DNA of 64,000 nucleotides, taken from the NCBI GenBank assembly GCA_013368325.1, contig JAACJK010000001.1:1240001-1304000 (forward strand). The letters run 5' to 3'. Below the pieces are notes generated by a model. That model saw nothing but the letters and a program-made list of their open reading frames with translations, was not told the DNA's origin and ran no database searches. This document shows, one piece after another, positions 54,700 through 64,000 of this stretch. How positions within the stretch are numbered: position 1 is the stretch's first letter; every line of letters begins with the position of its first letter. The position numbers and the translations under genes are program-made. The stretch is from Ephemerocybe angulata (Eukaryota > Basidiomycota > Agaricomycetes > Agaricales > Psathyrellaceae).

Positions 54700-57600
54700 C
54701 TATTGATTGAAGATCGCCCACGGATGGTCAACAGTCGTCATCGATCCCTCCCACTTCCAGTCATTCGGCTGATAATACGCAGCTTCACCTCCATCAATCT
54801 CCTTCCATGGTCCCAACCGGATCGCGTCGGAAACCTCATCTTTCACTCCACCGTTCGACGACATCCCATACGGAAGCTGGCCATGCTGCAGGTTATGAAG
54901 GTGAGCAGCGTCCACCTCCGAGGAATTCGACTCCGGGCTCGGATTCGTCGACGAGGACGAGACAAGCTCCGGCGTATCCACCTTCGAATCCTCCTCATCC
55001 GGCATATTCGAGAAATCAAAGTACTCGTCAAACAACGACGACGCGGGAGGTGGACTCTGGTCTCGGTGTCCGCCACTAACAGTATCACCCAACCCAAACG
55101 CTCCTCCATCCGCACTTCCAGCATCTGAAGGCCCACATCCCTTTAATAGCATCTCCAGCGTCTCCGAGATATCGTTGCTCAACGTTTCCTGCCCAGCTTC
55201 ACCCGAGTTCGAGCTCGCAAACTTGATTAGCTCCGTCATCTGGTCCAAGAACTGCGACGCATCCTCGTCCGTCTTGATATGCGCAATCTCGGCCGCCATC
55301 TCAGGCTTCGGTGCAGCAGGGGCCTCAGGTGCCTTAGACCCGCTCGCCTCGCTCGGTTCCAGTTTGGCCCTCTTCGGCGGCGACGGTCCATTCGCGACGC
55401 CGTTCATATCACTCGGACCAGGGCTAACACCACTATCATCCTCCCTCTGTCTCTTGATGCTCGCGTTAGCCTGGAGAGGCGTCGACATGGCCTCAGGCGA
55501 CGCATGCGACTGCGGTGTCTGCGCAGTTCCAGAGCTTGAACCCGCAGCGCCTCCCGCAGGGGACTGCGCCGTGGCCTTGGACACCCTCCGCTTCGCTGGT
55601 CCCGTCTTCGCCTTCGGAGGCGCCTTGGTCTTCGGAGACTTGGGCACGGACGCTGGCGAGACTGCCATTGCGCTGGGGGTAGGCGCGTTCGGGGGTGTCG
55701 CTGCGATTGGTGCCGGAGACGGACTTTGCATCGCGTTCGGCGTCATCGCGGACTTCTGTGGTCGACGGGCAGGCGGAGGGTTGAGAGGGATAGGAGGGCG
55801 AAGTTGTGATGAGGACATGTGAGGGGTGGTTTGCTGTGGTACTTGTGGAGGCTGAGGGATGTTCAGAGGCTGCTGGGATCCGTGCATGGGAAGGCGGGAG
55901 AGATCCTGGCCAAGGCCGCCAGGGGGAGACATGCTGTTCATACCATGCTGAGCGTGCATCTGCTGCATCATCTGTTGCTGTTGTTGCTGGTGCGCGGCGA
56001 ACTGCTGCTGCTGCTGATGCTGGGCTGCTTGCTGGTGCTGCTGCTGAGCATGAACCTGGGCCAGCTGCACCGTTCGCAGAGCGTTGACGAACATCTCGTT
56101 TAACCGGGTTGTATCCGTAAGCATTTGCCGAAGGTCTGCGTAGGAAATGCAAATGCGAGGGTTGTTCGACATCACGAGATTCCGTTGGTACTGAGCAGTG
56201 CAAGCCTAGATAACACAGTGTGAAAAAGGACCCCATGATTTTGAGGGTTTACTCACGATATGAACCAGTTTCCTGATAACCTCTTCTTGCTTGACCAGGG
56301 CGTAGAACAAGGGAAGCTTCGATTCCATATCGGATACTAACCGGAAAAGCTGCTCCAAAATCGAGTTATACGCCACTCGCTGGTCAGGAGGCACATCATG
56401 CGAAGGCATGTTAGGAATCGCTGGGGGATAACATTCAGGAACGAAAACAGCTGAGAAAACGCAAGACTTACAATTGCATTTGAAATCCTGCTTCACCCTT
56501 GCGATGAATGACAACGCCATCTGTGTCTGCTCCCTCGAAGGAATCGGGTGCCTACCCATCGGGAACTGTTGCGGATTACCAGGCTGGATCTGCCCGTTCG
56601 GCATGCGCTGCCCTTGGCCGGGCTGCTGGTGCTGAGGCAACTGTGCTCCCGGCTGGCCCCCCATCTGCGGTACTCCAGGTGTTCCCTGCATCTGCCTCAC
56701 CATTGCGCCCTGAGCAAGCATGCGTTGGTCCTGCATCTGCCCAGGCAGGCCCCCAGCGGCAGCACCGAAAGGAGGCGCCTGGGGACCTCCTGGAGCACCG
56801 TTGAGGCCCCCACCTGGCCCACCCTGGCCGTTGGGGAGCTGAGACATCTGCCCATTATTGGGAACGCCGTTCCCTATACGACCTCGGAAGTTGACTTGAT
56901 CCTGGTATGCGCGCTGCAAGTTGGCCCGATTCGCCTCGACAAACTGTATCGTGTTTTCGTTGATACCCATTTCTCGGAGTTCCTGTAGCGAGCGTTGAGC
57001 GTACGAAACCATCCGAGCGAGTAGGTTGGGATCCCGATGAACCTGTCCGCTGAGTTGACTTGCGAGTCGGTTCGCGTTCCCTGAATCCATGACCTCCGGG
57101 TTGAGACCAGTGATGTGCATGGCGACGGTCTTGATGTCGGCAACTTGAGGTCCATTCGGGTTTCGATTCTTGCTTTCCATATACGACGTGAGGTAGGAGA
57201 AGTCGAATGCCTGGAGATACTCCTTGTAGTATGCGGCGATTTGCAGAGCAACGCCAGGCCCGGAACGTGAAGGTTGCCCTTCGCTTCCAGGAAAGGCGAC
57301 GAAGCCCATCTTTCCGGCAACGACGTCCCAAGCTCCGTTCTGCTCAATCTGGAAGAGGTTGTAAGTAGGGAAGGAATACCATGGTGAAGAGGCACTTACC
57401 TTGGTGAATCCACCTTCCAGGAGCACAATTCGATGCAGGTCCCAAAGATCGACTTGCCGGCTCTCGATCTGCAAAGTCGCAGGGTTGAACTGGAAGTTCC
57501 GCTTGATGCAGTACGCCCTGTAAGTGACGTTGAATCGCTCTCGCTCCATGGGAGTGAAGTAGCCAGGAGGCCCGGGAAGTTGAACGTTCTGCTGCATGGA

Positions 57601-59382
57601 GGGCATCCCAGCCATAGGACTGGGAGCCAGGCCGCCAAGTCCTCTACCTTGCATTTGGGGGGTCGAACGACCAGCGTTGTTCATGCCCTGCCCGAATGGC
57701 GGTTGGCCGTTCATCGCAGCGCCAAAGGGAGCGCCCCCGTTGGCGCCTTGCGGTTGGCCGACGTGCGGCGCGCCGGGGCCATGTTGGGGTATTGGCTGTT
57801 GCTGATCCGATCGTTGGGGAAGTCCAGCCTGGTGGTTGACTGGCGTCTGAGGTTTCATTATAGCGGGGTTGCCACCTTGGGATGGTGTCGGCATCTGCGA
57901 CTGGGACGGTTGGATTGGTGTCGCCGTTCCCCGGTGCGCTCCATTGTCGAAGGGTTGGGCGGGGTTGCCTTGCGGCCCCCAGCTGGGAGTAGGCCCACTA
58001 CCGCTACCACTGGGCTGCGGGACTCTGTGAGAAGAATCAATCAGGGAAAGAACCACGAGTATATCAAAGCGGCGTCTACTCACAGGCCTTGTGGGTTCTG
58101 AGCCGTCACACTCTGAATCGCGCTCACCATCTTATGTAGAATCTCCTTCTTCTGAGTTACTGAAGTGCTGAGCTGCTTCAGGCGCTGGGCTGTATCGTTG
58201 GGTATTGGGTGACCCGCTGCGGTGGCTTGCATTTTGATGCTGTGAATCAAATTCTCCTCGTTCTGAACCACAATTCGAAGTTGACTAGCACGTTCCTGGA
58301 GTTCCGCCACGTTCAGAGTACGCTGGCGCATCTGATTGGGCTGCATCTGACTGGACATGTTCTGGGGCATGGCGGACATGGGGTTAGGGGGATGTGATGG
58401 GGAGCCGCGGCGCAGGACGTCATTCGAGGAGAAGATGTCGCCGGGGGACGAGTGGCTCATGCCGTTGTTCATGAATGGCTGCTGCTGCTGCTGCTGGGGT
58501 GGTGGCTGGTCGGGTCGTTGAGGTATCTGAGGGGGCTGGGTAAACTTGGCGAAGTTCATGGAGGAGTTGTTTTGGTTGGCCATGAGCATGTCGAGCTGTC
58601 GCTGATTAGAGGGCTGTAGGCCTTGGAGGAGATTCCGCGTTTGCTGCTGCTGGACGGCGGCGGGGTTCATCCCAGCGTTGAGCATGCCCCCCATGTTGCC
58701 AAAGCCCCCGCCTGCGATGTTGCCGTTTGCGGACTGATTGGACGATGGGTCGTGAAACGGTTGTTGGCCTCCCATATTGGGCACACCGACCCCCATGCCA
58801 AACGGCATTTGCTGCCCACCCTGGACGCGGGCCATGTTTTGGTTCCTCATAAATTCGTTCATCTAGAGCACAGAAATCAGTACGATATTGATGAAATTTT
58901 ATGCAGATTGTGCAGCATCATTGATAAGCAGAGCCAGAGAGACCTAAACGCCCTCTGGCGCAAGAAGGATAGGGTGGCGACGGAGGTAGGGCGACTGAGC
59001 GGAGGGAAGGGCGAAGAACACGAATACAGGGGTGCTCGAACCACCCCGCGGCGGGCCAAATGTGGATTCCGTGGTCGCGTCGGGCCCATCGCTAGAGAGC
59101 GCACGGACCGAGGCAGGATAGTGCGGATATACTCACCTGAGCTTGTGGGGGAGCAACGCCGGCTCCGCTGCGTGGTCTGAACGACGGCTGCATCTGGTTC
59201 TGCCAGAGGCCGGAGAAACCTGAACCGGGGTGCGAGTCCGACTGCTGTTGCTGTTGTTGCTGCTGCTGCTGCTGTTGAAGCTGCTGCTGCTGGGCCTGGT
59301 GCTGGGCTTGCTGCTGCTGCTGAAGCTGCTGCATGTTGAAGGCAGGGTTCACCATGCCATAGGAGTTTGGCCGATCTGCCAT
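54700..59382 (-). CDS. SWI1: ARID-domain SWI/SNF subunit (Swi1 type)
   Basis: Six exons (59137-59382, 58084-58862, 57400-58024, 56472-57348, 56257-56420, 54700-56205) give 1398 aa. The first 60 residues hold a long Gln tract coded mainly by CAG. Met/Asn/Gly/Gln/Pro-rich sequence follows, with a coiled-coil-like stretch (LQERASQLRIVVQNEENLIH). The ARID DNA-binding domain lies at about 495-605: RAYCIKRNFQFNP, VDLWDLHRIVLLEGGF, then GAWDVVAGKMGF and IAAYYKEYLQAFDFSYL. After a Gln/Gly/Pro-rich linker comes a conserved helical region (IPNMPSHDVPPDQRVAY, ILEQLFRLVSDMESKLPLFY). The C-terminal 400 residues are acidic and Ser-rich. An ARID in a very long Gln/Asn-rich protein is typical of Swi1, a chromatin-remodelling subunit; ortholog status is inferred from this architecture. 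Confidence 0.9.
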
Positions 59383-62300
59383 TATCCGCGGGTGGGGTGT
59401 GGGGGCTGGAGGGCGCTTCGGATGCCGCACAGGGGCGGGGGGCGCGAAGAGGCGTGTGCGTCGTTGGCGACGACGAGCTCAACGACAGGGACGGCGGCGG
59501 GACAGAAGAGGCAGCGGGGAGGGCGAGACTGTGGGGAGTCGTGGTGGTGGGAGCGAAACGAGCAAGTCAAAGTCCAGGGCTGTGGCTGACAAGCTACAAT
59601 GTTTGCGGGAGTTGACACCCTTGCTCCATTTTAATTTTCATCATTTTCGATTGGGACTCAGATATTCTGTCTACGATTGAGCTCGTCGTCGTCGGCGACG
59701 ACGACGAGCTCGCTGCGGCGAGTGCTGGGGCGCCATGGCCAGCGGATGCTCTTCGGGGCCCACGTAGCGACTTCTCTCCCTAGCCCTTGCTGTCCGCGGG
59801 CCTTGTCCTCGGCATCTCCCGCCGAATCCGAAACACAAGGGGGTCTCTGGTAGGGGGGTGCTCTGATAATACGGGGGAGTTGCTCCAGTTCCAGCAACAG
59901 TCTGTCTTCGTCATCCACCGCTAATCCTCAATACAACTTTGGTCCAATACCCAGCGGTGTGTTCTCGTCCGATCTGTCAGGTGCACCAGCCTAATTGACG
60001 CCAAAACCTACATTCGCCTCCGACGACCCCCCTATCATTGACGCGATCGTTTCCTTTCCACTCGGATGCGTACGCGTAGTCATCTGCATATTCATGTCCC
60101 TTGAGCAGCCTACATGACTCGCCTTCAGGCGGTATGACTCTGCTAGAGGTATGCGTCCACACCCTCCTCGATAATATCTCATAAATAACACGAAACACAA
60201 TAGAAATGGCTTCCTTGTCCAAAAGAGAAAGTGTGACCCCGCACCGAGGGGAAATCAAGTTCGCCGAACCTCCTGCTAATCACTAAAAGGAGATGCACTC
60301 ATCTTAATAGATATCTATCTGTTCCAAGATCATCAGCATCACCTCCCTCGAGAAAGGTATGCCTGCCATCCTGGAACAAGGTGTCTGGCTTCATTGGCCG
60401 GGGCGGCGGGTCTCAGGCTGAGAATCCCAGCCTTCGGTGCGGTGCATTGAGAATGCAGCGCGAGGGCTGCTCCCGGGACACTGATCCAGACTCCGCGCTG
60501 AGAAGTCCACCTCCCAAAAGCCGTCGGTATGCTCCGTCTCGGGGTGCACAGTACAGAAATCTACCAGCAGTCTGCTCACGATACGTGGGGAATCAGACCC
60601 CGAGGAGCTTCGCATTTCCAGGAGCTCGTGTACATGGGAGTCCCAAGACCCTGTACTTTAGGTTATTGGCACCGATAGAAGTCGACGACCGGGACTTTGA
60701 CCGCGAGGCGTACATGGTTCGAGGGAGAAGGCAGTGAAATAAATACGATGCTATCCCACATCGAGGTTGGCAGCTACGAGCTTTAATAGGAGTTAACCGA
60801 CCTTGACTCGGTGTTTAAGGTAAACTATTCACAGTACCGAGCACACAATGTAATGATTGACCCTTGGTGGTGAACATAAACTTTGGCGCTATCTCACATT
60901 TGCTTGACCTCCACTGTCCATGTTCAATATGATAACCGGACTGATCTATCCCCTGTCTAACCTCTCACCGCGCACCCAAGCTTAATAGATAGTCAGCCCT
61001 GGCTCCGCTCCTCCCTTGGCGCTTTCATTAGCGAAACTCGCGACTTAACCTCTGTTCGATCTCCTCAACGAGGCTTCTTCATTAATATGTCGCGGACATA
61101 CCACCACATCGTCGACACACTTACTACTTTCTAAGGCCATCCAACCATACATAATACCAGGATATGGAGCCAGTTAACAGGGCCGTGGCCACGCTACGCC
61201 TCCAGTAATTCCTCCAAGGAACCTTCTTCCCCACAGTGGGGATAAACCCGTCGAAATGCTAACCTTATCTCCGCCATAGAAGCCACAGACAAGTATAAGG
61301 CCTATGCTTCGAAGCCCTCCGAATTCAAGCATGACGCTCACGCATGCGCATGCTAACACCAGTCAGACGGTCCGCCGGGAGGTCGGTCAGATGGTACCAA
61401 GTCGAGAAGAGCTCCCAAATTTCACTCATCAAAATAATTCAAATAATTCGATAAGAAACGACGGTCCATACCGCTCTTGCCCCGCAGGAAAGAAGGGCTG
61501 CACGCACGCCGGCGGTCGTAGCTAGAGTCATGCTGCAGTGCACGGAGGTGAACATAGCTAAGCGCCCCAAAGACGCCCAGCGCTATTTCAGACTATTGTA
61601 GCCGCTTGCCGGAGCGCTTGGTGCCTCTACGCGGACAGGATCATTGCAATAACCACCGACGGATCGGCGCATCGAGAGAATGCTATCGTTGATAACTCGA
61701 GCTCTGAAATAGCAACGTATAGTCTCCAGATCTATGTACATTGCAGCTGGGCCCTCCATATATACATCCTCTATCAGTACTTGTACCATCCGAAGGCTGG
61801 CGGCACGCGGGTGCAGAAATAGGAAACACTTCGTGTCATACATCCGTTCCATACTTCAGCTCACATCTTAGGTACAAGGGGGCTCCAAAATCTGTTGGAA
61901 GGGTACAAGGACAGGTAGGTGGTCGGCCTTTGGCGGCCCCGGACAAGGGACTGGCAGGCAGAAAGACAGACGGCTGAATTGACCGTGTCGCTGAGGTCGC
62001 CGATCAGCCTTACGAGATTCGGAGTGATTAACCTACCGCCGAGCACTGGTCGTCGGTCTCCATGTAACGATTAACAACGAAACCAGTGCTGCATGCTACT
62101 GAATATACGCATCCCAAAGACAGATCATGTAGTGTAAAGAGGTCAATGGTGCTGTACGCCATACGAATTTCCAGGTCACGGAGATAGGATAATGGTTACA
62201 TAGGCCCCCACAAAACCCTGCGGCTCAACCGCCGGCGGTTGGCTGAAGAGTGGGGGAACGCACCCGCGAAGGTTTGGATCGACCACCAGCGGCGCGAATC

Positions 62301-63925
62301 TTTGTCGGAAATTCTCTGAAAATACCCGGGGAAAACACCAGGCCACCACCTGCGTCATAGGCGCGCTTTCACACCGTATCACTTCCCAGTCCGAGGTCGG
62401 GACCAAAAGCCGACGGCTGAGCAACCCCAGCTCTTCTGAAGCTGAAAGCTGGGGGGAGGGAGGGGACGCCAGCTGAACAGTGATGCAGAGTCCGGACTCC
62501 TGTAACAGGCTAAATTAGAACGTCCGACGAACGAGCGAGCGTCCATGTCGTCCCTCATCCGAATCGCGATTCGAGTTGAGCTTGACTCGGACGGGGCGAC
62601 GGCGCAACGAGATTAGATCTGCACCAAGGGGGGTGCTTTGACCCCTCTGCCGGTTTCCGTCGTTAACCTTGAAACTCCGACCCAAAAATAAGGGGTTTCC
62701 CATCACACCCCCTTCCCAGAAACCTCATTGAAACTCCGATTTCCTTCATGATCCACGGTTGGGATCCATTCCCTCACCATTCCAGATACATGATATCTTC
62801 TGGAATCCCGACCAGCAAGGGGCAACGGTCACCCTGCCACTCTCCCATGGAGGAAGAGGCGAGGAGAAAAGGAAAAGGAAAAAGTTTGCCCAAAAGCGTC
62901 TCCTCAATCCTGCTCATTTCATCTCGCGTTCATTCCAGACTCCCGACAGGGTTCGTTCGGGGTCCAAGCTCTCCAGGTATAGCTGCTGAGCTGTGTGTAC
63001 CCTGCACCACCCCACCCTCGTTTGCCTGCTTTCGCGCAGTGCCAGGGCTGACTTGCACCGCTGGCACTTCACACATCTCCATGCGCACGCATCCGCTCAG
63101 GCGTGGTCGTATATGGGACGGAGACGCCGCTACTTGGTGAGGGTCGGTCGTCGTTAGCTTTGCCATCAGGTTTTAACCTCTGATGCCGACGCCTCGACGA
63201 CGGGCCTCAGGCTGTTGCGATCGACCGTCTCCGAGTGAGATTGTTCTCGCCTGTCAAAGGGTGGGCAGCGCGATACCCAGGCGCGACAGTCGGCGGAACA
63301 TTCGTGTATTTACCGACTAGCGACGCGTCTCCGCATCCCGACGAACTTCAGGAAGGTTTGGTTGCATAACGCCCCCAAAGTTTAACTTTCTCCAACCCCA
63401 AAAATCTAACTTCGACTTCGAAATTATCCTATTCCGTCTCCACGCACACGCACCCTCCTCACCCCTCCTTCACCTAAAATTTGCCCAAAATTTGCCTCTT
63501 CCCAGAACAAACAAATCACATCGCCTCGAGCCCCGAGCCTGAAAAGTTCAAACACCCACAACCACACAGACGCAGCCACCGCCAGCCAGCCAGCCGTCTG
63601 AACGCGTGTTGTCCATACTTACCCAAGGTCTCATTCCAACCAGGAAAAAACCCTCTGCCCATTTCCGTGGTCCTCTTATCACCACCCGTTTCTTTATCCA
63701 GGTCACGGTGCCTCCGCCCTACCATTGTTGTCTCGCCGTTAGCTGTGCCAGCATTCGACCCGTATTGGGACGCTGGTCGCGACCTTGTCGTATCCTCTCC
63801 TGGAAAGCTAACCGACTATGGAATTCTGGCAGGCTAGTCGGTGAACCCAAAGGTGTGCACCGACAACTCTACCTAAAGCTTAGCGCAGAAAACTTGAGCT
63901 ATGATCGACGTCCTATTCCTCGGAC
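59383..63925. other. 4.5-kb region without a supported gene
   Basis: Open frames here are short, GC-skewed and unlike proteins I know, and none assembles into a spliced model. The stretch contains a perfect hairpin (59679-59711), TAAGCGCCC at 61559-61567 and a 16-base palindrome CAACCGCCGGCGGTTG near 62225-62240. Pyrimidine-rich leader-like DNA lies from 63370 to 63700. It may be the long upstream region of the gene starting at 63926, or it may contain unrecognised lineage-specific or non-coding genes. Confidence 0.5.
59679..59711. repeat. perfect inverted repeat, 15-base arms with 3-base loop
   Basis: The left arm GAGCTCGTCGTCGTC and its exact reverse complement are separated by GGC. Both arms are built of GTC/GAC triplets ending in a SacI-like GAGCTC. 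It lies about 300 bases upstream of the SWI1 start codon and would form a very stable hairpin in RNA or single-stranded DNA. Confidence 0.9.
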
Positions 63926-64000
63926 CATGGACCCAAGGTTAGTCTCAGCGCAAGCCCCGACTGCATCGCGGGTAGGCTCTCGGTCGTCCCCAGTCCCGTG
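63926..64000 (+). CDS. possible first codons of a gene cut by the right edge
   Basis: From the ATG at 63926 the frame stays open to the last base (MDPRLVSAQAPTASRVGS and on). The preceding 500 bases look like a fungal leader: pyrimidine-rich and lacking long frames. A GTTAGT donor directly after the third codon could also start an intron. Only 25 codons are visible, so no function can be given. Confidence 0.35.

Noticed and set aside
60381..60737. 118-codon frame in the gene-free region
   Set aside because: Its start is not an ATG in good context and the composition is Arg/Ser/Gly-rich without recognisable motifs.
62748..63140. 130-codon plus-strand frame as a gene
   Set aside because: No family similarity, and overlapping frames on both strands are equally long, as expected in GC-rich non-coding DNA.

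Overview
The window looks like nuclear DNA of a filamentous basidiomycete, most likely an Agaricomycete. Most genes are split by many short introns of about 45-70 bases with GT..AG ends. The protein families fit as well: a basidiomycete-type CYP51, an Frag1-CWH43 fusion, NACHT NTPases of the fungal NLR-like group, F-box proteins starting near LSEDVLLEVF, and caspase-domain proteins. Exon-intron models were built by hand; for nearly every model the reading phases close across all junctions.

Housekeeping genes form the backbone. They are DBP5 (mRNA export helicase), a J-domain protein, a CobW GTPase, a small mitochondrial protein, CWH43 (GPI-lipid remodelling), a nucleolar-type zinc-finger protein, DSS1 (mitochondrial exoribonuclease), ERG11/CYP51, a microsomal glutathione S-transferase, an inositol-polyphosphate 5-phosphatase, SAF4/CCDC130 (splicing) and an ARID protein of SWI1 type. 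Between them lies accessory DNA: a NACHT fragment at the left edge, two F-box paralogs (1.3 and 43.6 kb), a full NACHT protein (8.9-11.2 kb), a degenerate-motif kinase (19.8-21.0 kb), a broken GH10 xylanase (30.6-32.6 kb) and two tandem caspase-domain genes (33.5-39.4 kb).

The most interesting region is 21-40 kb. Two neighbouring caspase genes share intron positions and a C-terminal domain, but only the first keeps the His/Cys dyad; the second has Tyr and Gly instead, so it looks like a pseudo-caspase. A third, inverted copy of the first gene lies at 21.4-22.6 kb and has lost about 2.26 kb of coding sequence. These two inverted arms flank a segment holding the zinc-finger gene, DSS1, CYP51 and the GH10 relic. 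A nine-base sequence, GGGCGCTTA, occurs nine times, always outside genes. Exact or near copies lie about 140-320 bases upstream of the NACHT, F-box and caspase start codons.

The last 4.5 kb (59.4-63.9 kb) has no gene I can support, except the likely first codons of a gene running off the right edge. No tRNA, rRNA, CRISPR array or intact transposon was recognised.
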